From positions 1-64,000 of the forward strand of contig CAYILR010000011.1 in the NCBI GenBank assembly GCA_964364175.1: a stretch of DNA of 64,000 nt, written 5' to 3'. The DNA comes from CAYILR01 sp964364175 (lineage in GTDB: Bacteria > Bdellovibrionota > UBA1018). The notes beneath the pieces were generated by a model. The model saw only the letters and a list, made by a program, of their open reading frames with translations. It did not search any database and was not told the DNA's origin. The number at the start of each line of letters is the position of its first letter. Position 1 is the stretch's first letter. Both the position numbers and the translations under genes were made by a program. Shown here in pieces: positions 50,156-58,260 of this stretch.

Positions 50156-50632
50156 ATGCCTGCTGCTTCTCCCCAAATTGGACACCAGCTAAAAAAACAC
50201 CTACGAGAATTAGGTGCGCAGATTCGGGTTCACCGAAAAAAGCTGGGGATTAGCGCAGTGGCGACCGCCGAATCAGCAGGGATGTCTCGCGTCACTTTGT
50301 ACCGCATTGAAAGGGGTGAGGCGTCCGTGACCATGGGGGCCTACCTGAGTGTAGTTTTTGCGCTTGGATTGAAATTGGAATTGAACGAATTGAATAAAAA
50401 AAAGCAGCTCATCAGGAAAAAACTGGCTCACAAAATACTGATTTCTAAGTACCCTCAACTCAAACGCTTAGCGTGGCAAATCAAGGAAAATAAGGAAATT
50501 AGTCCGAAAGAAGCTTTGGAGCTTTACGAACGAAACTGGAAGTACGTTGATCTTGAGGTTCTGAAGCCGGAAGAGAGGGAGTTGATTCAGCAGTTGCTAG
50601 AGCACTTTGGAAGGGAGCGATTGCTTGTTTAA
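50156..50632 (+). CDS. XRE-family HTH regulator, probable antitoxin
   Basis: The 158 residues contain an HTH of the XRE type (IRVHRKKLGISAVATAESAG then MSRVTLYRIERGEASVTMGA, about 20-60). The remainder is helical with a basic stretch. Start at 50156 chosen because it is six bases after the -10; another ATG at 50147 is inside the operator. It overlaps the nucleotidyltransferase gene by eight bases, so it probably represses the pair and neutralises or controls the toxin. Autorepression through the palindrome is the expected logic. Confidence 0.8.
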   Translation: MPAASPQIGHQLKKHLRELGAQIRVHRKKLGISAVATAESAGMSRVTLYRIERGEASVTMGAYLSVVFALGLKLELNELNKKKQLIRKKLAHKILISKYPQLKRLAWQIKENKEISPKEALELYERNWKYVDLEVLKPEERELIQQLLEHFGRERLLV

Positions 50633-51320
50633 GAGGGAGCGACATGTTCGCATAGCCACCATTCTTCAATCTTTGGATGCAGGTATCCTCAAATCTCATG
50701 GGTGTTTGTTTGGAGGGGGGACAGCCATCGTGCTTTCCCATGATGAATACCGCGAATCCCTGGATATTGATTTTATTTGTTCCGATTGGGCGGGATATAG
50801 GAGTTTACGGCAAATATTGACCGGTAAGAAAGGCCTCAGGGCCATTGAGCGTAGGGGGATGCCTCTCAATCCAGTGGCGGAATTGCGGGCTGATCAATAC
50901 GGAATTCGCACTCTGTTGAAGGTGGGCGAGACAGAAATCAAATTTGAAATCATTCACGAAGGGCGAATTTTACTAGAGCCGGCTCATGAGAATCACCAAA
51001 TCTGTGGAATTGCCACGCTCGTGCCGCTGGACATGGCTGCATGCAAACTCTTGGCAAACTCGGATCGATGGGCGGATAGTTCTGTTTATTGTCGAGATAT
51101 TATTGACCTGGCTATGATGGATTTGTCATCTCAGCAGCTAAAAAAAGCTTTGAGCAAAGCATCCGGTGCATATGGCGCAGCTGTGGGGAAAGATCTCAAA
51201 AAAGCGATTAAACGGCTCGAAGAAAATCCAGGTCGTTTGGATGATTGCATGGATGCTCTGAAGATGACATCCGTGCCGAAAGCACTTCTGTGGAGTAAAA
51301 TTAGGGTGTTACGCTTTTGA
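50625..51320 (+). CDS. AbiEii-like nucleotidyltransferase, candidate toxin
   Basis: This encodes about 231 residues from a TTG with AAGGGAG upstream; an alternative TTG is at 50607. FGGGTAIVLSHDEYRESLDIDF is the AbiEii/DUF1814 nucleotidyltransferase core (G-G-T-A-L-x-x followed by R-x-S-x-D-[ILV]-D-F). Later PLDMAACKLLANSDRWADSS contains the second conserved block. These enzymes add nucleotides to tRNA or other targets and act as type IV toxins or abortive-infection factors. It lacks an AbiEi gene upstream in the usual way; the upstream gene is an XRE regulator. Confidence 0.85.
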   Translation: MFKRERHVRIATILQSLDAGILKSHGCLFGGGTAIVLSHDEYRESLDIDFICSDWAGYRSLRQILTGKKGLRAIERRGMPLNPVAELRADQYGIRTLLKVGETEIKFEIIHEGRILLEPAHENHQICGIATLVPLDMAACKLLANSDRWADSSVYCRDIIDLAMMDLSSQQLKKALSKASGAYGAAVGKDLKKAIKRLEENPGRLDDCMDALKMTSVPKALLWSKIRVLRF

Positions 51321-51349
51321 CTAAAGGGGGTTTTTATTTGGAGCGGTGC

Positions 51350-52807
51350 TTAAGGGAAAACAATCTTAGCTTCAGAAGGCTCATCAAACCAGTGACGGGA
51401 CTGCATCCATTCAATGGTCTTCCTGTAATCGTGAAAGTCAAAATGAGAAAACTGCTGAGCCAAGGCTAGCATCTTAATCAAAGGCTGGGCGCGTCCTCGG
51501 CGAGTCAGGGCCCTGAGTGCCAGCAAGTAATCTTCACGATAAACAGTAGGGATAATCACTGTGGAAAAACCGTGAGTATAAAGCTCGGCGTTCATCAGGA
51601 TACGAGCGATCCGGCCATTTCCATCCGTAAAGGGATGAACATCTGCTACTAAGAACATCGCGAAAGCGGCTCGAGGAAATCCGGCGGAAAGATTTTGATG
51701 AAGCTCAAATCCCTTTTTGAGCGTGCCTAGAACGTATTCGGGATGGACGAAGTGAGTATTGCCTGCTCGATTAGGTTTTCGCTTGAATTCACCCGGATGC
51801 GCTTCGGTACGGCCCTCGAGCAAGACAAGGTGTCTTTTTTTCAAAACATGCGTGAATTCTTCAAAGGTAGAGATCTTTTTCCTGAGTTCAGCAGGATCTG
51901 AGACCATCTTGAACGTACCCAGAATATCATGAGCATCCTCGGGCCTATTTTTTGGGATTTTTTTATCAAAAACAATTTCTTCTGCTTCTTCGATCTCAAA
52001 CTGAGTTCCCTCGATGTAATTGGAAAAATAGGATTCTATAAAAGCTTTGTTAATGAAATGATCGTGAGATTTGTTCGTTTCTGGCAAGGGACGAAGGGGG
52101 TAATGCCTCAACTCTCCAAATAAAATTTCCAGTCTTTCGAGGGAGGCGCTGTCATAAGGCAATCCTAGCGAACGCGAAATCGCTAAATCGCCTTTCACTT
52201 TTTTTGGGCTCCGAGTACCGAGCAGGGCTCCCACCATTTGATCCAGCTTTTTGAATTCAGTTTCCCATTTCAGTTTTTTTGCGATCGTCCGAGTTTGATC
52301 TCTGATCAAGTTCAGGGCGTCCTCGCCTTTTTCGTGCAAAATCTGCTCTAACTTGGCTTCGATTTCCTCAATAGGCAGAATTTTCGTTTTTGTGTTCCCT
52401 CGAGCAATCGATAGGTTTTCCAACAGTGCTCGCGGCAAGGATGATGCAAAAAAGTTGAGAAAAGCCGGGTCAGTGGGTAGTGGAGCTGGGCCCCTGAGGA
52501 ACTGCAAGGTCAGGCCTGGGTAGTGCACCTCACGTTGAGTGCTGCTGGTTAAATAAATCTTACCTTTTTCGTCAGGACGATAGTCGAGGGCACTCCGGTG
52601 ACTCAATAAGACGCCTGGAAAAAGCCGAGAAACCACGGTGGACCAGCTGCCTCGAACAATGTTTTTGACCTCGGACTTCGGTACAGAAGCGTACAGTCGA
52701 GGGCCAATGGGGTGGATTTTTCCTTCGGATTTCAACTGTGCCACCAGGCGTCGACTGGTGGCTGTCTGGCCTGGAAAAATCAAATCGGGTAGTTTTTGGT
52801 CTTTCAT
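51350..52807 (-). CDS. Fic-domain protein with AbiEi-like N-terminal region
   Basis: The 485 residues have two parts. The N-terminal 150 (SRRLVAQLKSEGKIHPIGPRLY and LLSHRSALDYRP, IYLTSS) look like the winged helix and second domain of AbiEi antitoxins. The C-terminal Fic domain has the catalytic HPFTDGNGR at 391-399 and a putative inhibitory helix with S262-N-Y-I-E266-G267 (S/T-x-x-x-E-G), the class II arrangement. Fic enzymes AMPylate target proteins using ATP. Convergent with the AbiEii-like gene, 29 bases apart. A target cannot be named. Confidence 0.85.
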   Translation of the reverse strand: MKDQKLPDLIFPGQTATSRRLVAQLKSEGKIHPIGPRLYASVPKSEVKNIVRGSWSTVVSRLFPGVLLSHRSALDYRPDEKGKIYLTSSTQREVHYPGLTLQFLRGPAPLPTDPAFLNFFASSLPRALLENLSIARGNTKTKILPIEEIEAKLEQILHEKGEDALNLIRDQTRTIAKKLKWETEFKKLDQMVGALLGTRSPKKVKGDLAISRSLGLPYDSASLERLEILFGELRHYPLRPLPETNKSHDHFINKAFIESYFSNYIEGTQFEIEEAEEIVFDKKIPKNRPEDAHDILGTFKMVSDPAELRKKISTFEEFTHVLKKRHLVLLEGRTEAHPGEFKRKPNRAGNTHFVHPEYVLGTLKKGFELHQNLSAGFPRAAFAMFLVADVHPFTDGNGRIARILMNAELYTHGFSTVIIPTVYREDYLLALRALTRRGRAQPLIKMLALAQQFSHFDFHDYRKTIEWMQSRHWFDEPSEAKIVFP

Positions 52808-52824
52808 GATATGATTGTATCTGT

Positions 52825-52868
52825 TTTTGGTATTTAAACATAATAAATAGTAAATTTTGGTATTTAAA
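52825..52868 (-). promoter_or_regulatory. direct-repeat operator upstream of the Fic gene
   Basis: Two identical 14-base motifs TTTTGGTATTTAAA (plus-strand reading) start at 52825 and 52855, exactly 30 bases apart, about three helical turns. They lie just upstream of the putative -10 TACAAT (52814-52819, minus strand), which ends six bases before the Fic ATG. A regulator, possibly the AbiEi-like domain itself, may bind here. Confidence 0.6.
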
Positions 52869-52980
52869 TGGCCTAATTCGCAGTCTGTTCGTATTAGTTA
52901 TGTCTTTATTGTTAAGGACATTTATTGTTAAGGACCTTGTTCGTTGAATAGGGTCCTCCGATGAGTCACTTGGAGGCTTT

Positions 52981-53973
52981 ATGACATTTCGACTATTTAT
53001 GTTTGTGGTTCTTTCTGTTGTTCTGAGTGCTCAATTCTCCTGGGCGGATGAGTTCAATCTTGCGGAAATTTTCAAGGATAAGAAGGTGAAAATTGAAGGC
53101 AACAACATGGAGATGATGAGCTTTTTGAGCCAAAAACTCAGCCAGCTCAAGATCACTCATTTCAGCACGGATTCCATCGTGAAAAGTTTGAATGAACAGG
53201 CTCGATCTCAGACGGGGACTACCGCATCCGAAATTCAAATTGGGAATCAGCTGGTGGGAGATTACACAGTGGGAGTTGAAGGGACGTCTCCGGTTGCTCT
53301 TAAAATTGTCAATAATGCTACAGCAGAGCTTCAGACTGCACGTTACGCAAACGCAGAAGCTTTTATGAAGGCTTTTAATTCTAATGGTGGAAGCGGGTCT
53401 AGTAGCACGAAAATCAATATTCGTTGTCCTGGGTTGGATCATTGTTTTAAGAAAAGACCGATTTGCAGAATTGAAAGCAATAAAAATTTTAATAGTGTAG
53501 GTGGATATCGTTTTTATATCAAACATGGAGATAATATAGCTTACAAAACGGATACCATTGATAATGCAGTAGCATCTCTGAATCAGCTTGCTAGTTCAAG
53601 AATTTGCGTAAAAGAACCATTTATCACTTATTCTTGTAAAGTGGAGAGTAATCCAACTTTTGATACAGTTGGTGGATATCGATTCTTCATCATGCACGGT
53701 GAAAATCTAGTGTATAAAACTGATATTCTCGATAACGCAGTTTCATGCAAGGATCAGCTGGTTTCTGCTGGGCTTTGCTACGATCTCTATGGAGATGACG
53801 ACCAAGCTTCGCTCAGCGCACCCAAAGGTTGGATGCAGACCTTATTCGGTGGAAAAAGCAACCGCGACTCCCAGATTTCAGAACTTCCAGCCAAGAAAAC
53901 CCCAGCTGGTACCACACAGGGCGAACAGAGAGCTCCAGCCGTTGGCCCAGATCGAAGCAAAGGGGCGCTCTAG
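52981..53973 (+). CDS. secreted protein with two tandem Cys modules
   Basis: The 330 residues have a signal peptide (LFMFVVLSVVLSAQFSWA), an N-terminal helical segment, and two tandem modules of about 57 residues starting at 162 and 219: CRIESNKNFNSVGGYRFYI and CKVESNPTFDTVGGYRFFI, each continuing with HG(D/E)N, YKTD and DNA-V. The C-terminal tail is polar. The duplicated fold is probably a small disulfide-containing binding domain. Function unknown. The next gene lies convergently six bases away. Confidence 0.7.
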   Translation: MTFRLFMFVVLSVVLSAQFSWADEFNLAEIFKDKKVKIEGNNMEMMSFLSQKLSQLKITHFSTDSIVKSLNEQARSQTGTTASEIQIGNQLVGDYTVGVEGTSPVALKIVNNATAELQTARYANAEAFMKAFNSNGGSGSSSTKINIRCPGLDHCFKKRPICRIESNKNFNSVGGYRFYIKHGDNIAYKTDTIDNAVASLNQLASSRICVKEPFITYSCKVESNPTFDTVGGYRFFIMHGENLVYKTDILDNAVSCKDQLVSAGLCYDLYGDDDQASLSAPKGWMQTLFGGKSNRDSQISELPAKKTPAGTTQGEQRAPAVGPDRSKGAL

Positions 53974-53979
53974 GTTTTT

Positions 53980-55140
53980 TTAGCGATTCATTTTCTTTTG
54001 AAGCGCAGCCTCAATGTCGAATTTTCTGAGGTAATAATCCGAAGAAAGATACTTGGGATTGCTTTTGAATTCATCTGAGCGATAGGTCCTGTTTTTGACG
54101 GCCTTTTTGATCCAAGGTCCAATTGCTCCACCAAAGATATTGATTTTTTCCTCTTGAGGATCTTTGTGCCCCAGGCTAGTGATCGGCTCGATTTTAGCCA
54201 CAAAATAGCCTCGGATCGTGCCTCGCGCGTAACCATAGAGCAGCATCCCGAAAAAATGGTACCAATGCCCGTACTTGTCGCCGCGATTGAAGTAGTGGGT
54301 GATAGGGGCGAGGCGCTTCACCACAGCGGCCTGATCCCGGTGCGAAGTGTTCCAGTGATAGGAAAGCAGATTTTCGATGGTGAGCAGAGTGAGGTACATG
54401 TCGCCGTAGTTCAGCTGATAACTCTTCCTGAAAACTTGCTCGAGAGTGACTGACTCTTCGGGATGCGCGGTGATGAATTCCGCTAGCTCTTTTTCTTTTT
54501 CAGTCACCATGTACCGAGAAGTGACGCCATTCGAGAGCGCTGTGAAGAGTTTGCTGGAAATTCTCCATCGAATTACTGGGAACTCCGAAGCGTATCTTTC
54601 AACGAACTCCTGCGACCAAACATGTTCTTGGCCCAAGCTGGCTTCGATGCTGTTTTGATCATACTCCTCGCGCATGACTTGCAGGAACATTCTTAAAATG
54701 CGCTTGGGCACGAAAGGTTTTGAGCTGGCGGTGAACCCGTAGCGGGTGTTGAGATGATTCTTGATCAGCCAGTCCTTGGATTTCTGGGAGATCGGAAACC
54801 GATCGATGCGCTCCTGGGTCAGGCGATGATCGATAGGGGAGGATTCGATCGGATTGAAGTCCCACTGCGGGTAGTAATCCTTGTAAAGCTCGTAGGCTTC
54901 TCTTTCTTCCTTTAGGATTTTTCTGGCTAGATGTTTTTTTCCCGTCAGAACATATTGAACTGCCTTGGAGTTGAGTTTCCCCAATACCTGCAGACTATAA
55001 TTTCCCTGCAAGTCACCTTCGAGGTCGTATTTTTGCTGCTGATAGGCGACGCCGTGATAAGGATCTGTGATGAGGCCTAGTGTTGGGATAATCGTTTCTT
55101 GAGCATAGGCCCATGTTGTGGCAAGGATGAGGAAAAGCAT
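53980..55140 (-). CDS. secreted protein, alpha-helical, unknown
   Basis: The 386 residues begin MLFLILATTWAYA, a very short signal peptide. The mature part is helical and rich in aromatic and charged residues (QFYKDYYPQW-like segments) and includes a region HWYHFFGMLLYGYARGTIRGYF that resembles a membrane-proximal helix. No family recognised. It lies between two secreted or lipid genes and is convergent with the module protein. Confidence 0.6.
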   Translation of the reverse strand: MLFLILATTWAYAQETIIPTLGLITDPYHGVAYQQQKYDLEGDLQGNYSLQVLGKLNSKAVQYVLTGKKHLARKILKEEREAYELYKDYYPQWDFNPIESSPIDHRLTQERIDRFPISQKSKDWLIKNHLNTRYGFTASSKPFVPKRILRMFLQVMREEYDQNSIEASLGQEHVWSQEFVERYASEFPVIRWRISSKLFTALSNGVTSRYMVTEKEKELAEFITAHPEESVTLEQVFRKSYQLNYGDMYLTLLTIENLLSYHWNTSHRDQAAVVKRLAPITHYFNRGDKYGHWYHFFGMLLYGYARGTIRGYFVAKIEPITSLGHKDPQEEKINIFGGAIGPWIKKAVKNRTYRSDEFKSNPKYLSSDYYLRKFDIEAALQKKMNR

Positions 55141-55191
55141 ATTTGAGCGGATAATTATACATTAAGTTTATGAAAATTCAATGAAATACAT

Positions 55192-56181
55192 ATGCAAAAC
55201 ATGAAAACATTAGTCACCGGAGCCACAGGATTTGTCGGGAGCAATTTGGTTGAGGAATTGATTTCCCAGGGGTTCGAAGTCCGCGTCTTGGTTCGGAAAA
55301 CTTCGAAGCTGGATCATCTGTCAGGATTAAAAATAGAGATTTGCTACGGCGATATCAATGATTTTGATTCAGTTTGCCAGGCAGTTCGCGGAGTCGACTA
55401 TGTTTTTCATGTCGCAGGAGTGATTTTTCCGAGGAGCAGATCGGATTTTTTTCGAATCAATGAAGAGGGCGCTCGGAATGTCATTCGAGCTGCAGCTCAG
55501 GAAAACTCAGGAATTAAACGATTTGTATTGATATCCAGCATGGCTGCTGGGGGTCCTGTGGACTCCTTGAACCCTAGGACCGAGAGCCAGCCCGATCAAC
55601 CGGTCTCTGATTATGGCAGGAGCAAATTGGCGGCTGAGTCTGCGTTGCTTCCGTTCTGCAGCAAGGTTCCCATCTCGATTGTCAGGCCGCCGATTATTTA
55701 TGGCCCCAGGGATTCCGGTGTTCTCACACTGGTGAAAATGGTTGCAAGCCGTCTGATGATTTTCGTGAAAGGCAACTCGCCCGATGGGAAGAAATACTAC
55801 AGCATGATTCATGTCAAGGATCTGTGCCGCGGTTTGATTCAGGTGGCAGTTGCTAAATCGGATCAAGTCAAATCGGGAGAGATTTTTTATCTTTCAGGTG
55901 ATGATTATGCCAGTTTTGAAAGCTGGCTTGACGAGATGGCATCGTGCTTGGATCGAAAACCTTTTAAAATATATATCTCACCTCGCGTCGTTGTTTTCTT
56001 CGGCAAGATTCTTAACTTTCTGGGCATGAACGTGGACAAGCTGAATGAAATATTGCCGGATTACTGGATCTGCTCCAACGAGAAGGCTCGGCGACTTTTA
56101 AATTTCAAACCCGAGTATGATCTTCGCCGCGGGACTGCCGATGCGATTCAATGGTACAAAAAAAATCAGTGGATTCGCTGA
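55192..56181 (+). CDS. NAD(P)-dependent epimerase/dehydratase (extended SDR)
   Basis: The 329 residues are an extended short-chain dehydrogenase: TGATGFVGSN at 9-18 binds the dinucleotide, S115/S116 and Y141-x-x-x-K145 form the catalytic set, and RPPIIYGPRD is the substrate-side motif. Family members act on nucleotide sugars, 3-beta-hydroxysterols or, in sphingolipid makers, on oxidised ceramide. Starts at 55192 or 55201 are both possible. Near a fatty acid desaturase and an alpha-oxoamine synthase, so a lipid substrate is plausible (inference). It ends overlapping the convergent radical SAM gene by 16 bases. Confidence 0.85.
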   Translation: MQNMKTLVTGATGFVGSNLVEELISQGFEVRVLVRKTSKLDHLSGLKIEICYGDINDFDSVCQAVRGVDYVFHVAGVIFPRSRSDFFRINEEGARNVIRAAAQENSGIKRFVLISSMAAGGPVDSLNPRTESQPDQPVSDYGRSKLAAESALLPFCSKVPISIVRPPIIYGPRDSGVLTLVKMVASRLMIFVKGNSPDGKKYYSMIHVKDLCRGLIQVAVAKSDQVKSGEIFYLSGDDYASFESWLDEMASCLDRKPFKIYISPRVVVFFGKILNFLGMNVDKLNEILPDYWICSNEKARRLLNFKPEYDLRRGTADAIQWYKKNQWIR

Positions 56182-57410
56182 GCGGGTGACAGATAATCCA
56201 CCATGCAAACGGGCATCATCACGCCGTTTCGGATCGTCGCGTCCGGGCAGTCTTTGCAGTATTCGAGTTTGCCATCTGCGCTAAGTGTCGGGGGTTGTTG
56301 TACGGTGAAGTCCTTGTAACGAATTTTTGCCCCAGGTTTGAGAAGATGTCGCAAGAAGGAAAGAGTTGAAAATAAAATTTCTGGGTTCTTGCTGAAGACC
56401 GCATAAGCCAAGCATAATTGGATGCATTTTGCAGTATTCATGATTTTCCCAAACGAAATTTTTTCTCCCTTTTTCTTCGTGGCTTCGATTTTTCCTCGAA
56501 CCAGCTTGCCGAATACCGGAGCCAGGTGGAGGTAACGGAAACTTCCGTCCGCGAGCTGGATTGAAAACGAATGATACATCAACCATCTTTCATCGCGCGC
56601 ATCACGATTGGATGGGATGAATCCAAATGGGGCCATTCCAAAAATATTTTTCAGCACTGCTTTCACTTCTTGGATATGGACTTCCTGATTCTTCAGTTTC
56701 TCCTGCGACGGCACGGGTGAGTCGGAAATCTGCAATTCAAAAGTCTCTCCCAGGATCTCTTCGTCAGCAAAATGGGGTTCTAGTTTTTCGAAATCGGTGC
56801 AGCAGGTCAGCAAGAACCGGACTGAGTATGGGTTTTGCAGAGCGAACTCAATCAAATCAGGGAGGTCTTTCAGAGTGTCTTTGTATAAAGTAGCCACCAA
56901 AGACGGCACGATTCCGTTTCTGGAAATTCGCTCGAGTATTTTCAATCGAAGATCGTTCAATTCTCGCTCAGCTTGAACTGGACGGATGTCAGGCCTGCGT
57001 TGACCACGATCAATGTGGAGAAACACTTCCTTGAGTCCTGCTTTTTTATATTCCTGCAGTTTCTCATCCGTCAGAGCGTAGCCGTTGCTCAAAAACTGCA
57101 TTTGAACGCCTTTGCTGCAGCCGTATCGGATGATTTCGGATAGTTGAGGGTGCAAAATCGGCTCGCCCCCAGCCAGCGTGATGAGCGAGATATTTCTTTT
57201 TTCGATGGCTAAGTCGATTTCCTTGAGAACCTCTTCAAGAGGTTTGGTGATGTTTTGTTTATCCTTGTAACAGGCTCGGCACGAAATATTACATTTTTGA
57301 TTCACTTCGATCACGATGTGGGGGACATGGCGGCCTTCGAACGGAATTTCTGTGGGTAGTAATGCTGTTGTCACATCAGGATATATAGTCCTCAATTTCA
57401 TTTTAAACAA
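56166..57410 (-). CDS. radical SAM protein
   Basis: The 414 residues have the iron-sulfur motif CNISCRACY (Cys40, 44, 47), then LAGGEPILHP and FLSNGYALT, the classical SAM-binding GGEP and beta-barrel features. The C-terminal part has KDCPD and VCMVDYLSP near the end, possibly a further cluster (SPASM-like). Some relatives act in lipid or cofactor chemistry. The substrate is unknown. Same strand as the APS kinase and spaced by 67 bases. Confidence 0.85.
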   Translation of the reverse strand: MFKMKLRTIYPDVTTALLPTEIPFEGRHVPHIVIEVNQKCNISCRACYKDKQNITKPLEEVLKEIDLAIEKRNISLITLAGGEPILHPQLSEIIRYGCSKGVQMQFLSNGYALTDEKLQEYKKAGLKEVFLHIDRGQRRPDIRPVQAERELNDLRLKILERISRNGIVPSLVATLYKDTLKDLPDLIEFALQNPYSVRFLLTCCTDFEKLEPHFADEEILGETFELQISDSPVPSQEKLKNQEVHIQEVKAVLKNIFGMAPFGFIPSNRDARDERWLMYHSFSIQLADGSFRYLHLAPVFGKLVRGKIEATKKKGEKISFGKIMNTAKCIQLCLAYAVFSKNPEILFSTLSFLRHLLKPGAKIRYKDFTVQQPPTLSADGKLEYCKDCPDATIRNGVMMPVCMVDYLSPAQRIH

Positions 57411-57477
57411 TTAATTATATGTAAAAAATAATACAAATAAATAATGTATCTGTTGTTTCTGGCCTGGAGTGCACAAA

Positions 57478-58203
57478 TTATATATTGCGCTTGATGTGGG
57501 CGAGGATGTTTCGAGTGGCTCGTTCCACAGGCACTTTTGCTGTGTTGATCTCAATGTCAGGAGCGGTGGGCGCTTCGTAAGGGTCGTCTACCCCGGTAAA
57601 ATTTTTAATTTCACCGCGGCGAACTTTGGCATACAGGCCCTTGACGTCGCGTTCCTCGCAAACTTCCAGCGGAGTTGAAAGATAGATCTCCACGAAATTT
57701 TTACAAAGCTCCCGGACAAAGGCCCTCGAATCCCGGTAGGGCGAGATAAAGGAGCAAACCACAAAAACGCCATTGCTCTCCAGGCGACTTGCCAAATATC
57801 CCACTCGTTTGATGTGCTCGTCCCGATCTTCCTTGCTGAATCCTGTAGCAGGAAACAAGTTCCTCACTGTGTCGCCATCCAGCCTCTCGACGTTCAGCCC
57901 TTTGGCCTTCAGCGCATCGTAAACCGAGTTGGCAATCGTGCTTTTTCCGGAGCCTGATAATCCCGTGAGCCAGAGGACTGTTGGAGTCAGGCTCCGCTTC
58001 CCGAGGTGAATCCGGTCCCAGAGACGCTCATGAGCGAAGTAGAGGCCGAGCTTGGAAACTACCTCAATTCCTCCCACCCAGAGAGCCACGCTCATTTTTC
58101 CGGTGAAAAGATAAACAATGACAGAAGTAGCCAGGGTCCCCGAAAATCTCCAGGAAATCGCCTTAGCTACGGATCGGATGTGAGTTTCCTTGTACACGAG
58201 CAT
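57478..58203 (-). CDS. cysC: APS kinase fused to DUF2061 membrane domain
   Basis: The 241 residues begin with a DUF2061 segment (about 10-65) with two hydrophobic helices and WRFSGTLATSVIVYLFTG, then a complete adenylylsulfate kinase: P-loop GLSGSGKS (81-88), LDGDTVR at 108-114, FSKEDRDEHIKRVG and the closing FTGVDDPYEAP. It makes PAPS from APS and ATP. The membrane domain would place PAPS formation at the inner membrane, where a sulfated lipid or glycan could use it. No sulfate adenylyltransferase is in the window. Confidence 0.9.
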   Translation of the reverse strand: MLVYKETHIRSVAKAISWRFSGTLATSVIVYLFTGKMSVALWVGGIEVVSKLGLYFAHERLWDRIHLGKRSLTPTVLWLTGLSGSGKSTIANSVYDALKAKGLNVERLDGDTVRNLFPATGFSKEDRDEHIKRVGYLASRLESNGVFVVCSFISPYRDSRAFVRELCKNFVEIYLSTPLEVCEERDVKGLYAKVRRGEIKNFTGVDDPYEAPTAPDIEINTAKVPVERATRNILAHIKRNI

Positions 58204-58260
58204 TCAAAGTAGGTGAGAACAGATGTTTTTTCAAGTGATCCAGGTTATAAATGAGCCCTG

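Noticed and set aside
50607..50624. TTG start at 50607 for the AbiEii-like gene
   Set aside because: The later TTG at 50625 has AAGGGAG at a suitable distance; the earlier start lies deep in the upstream gene. Not excluded.
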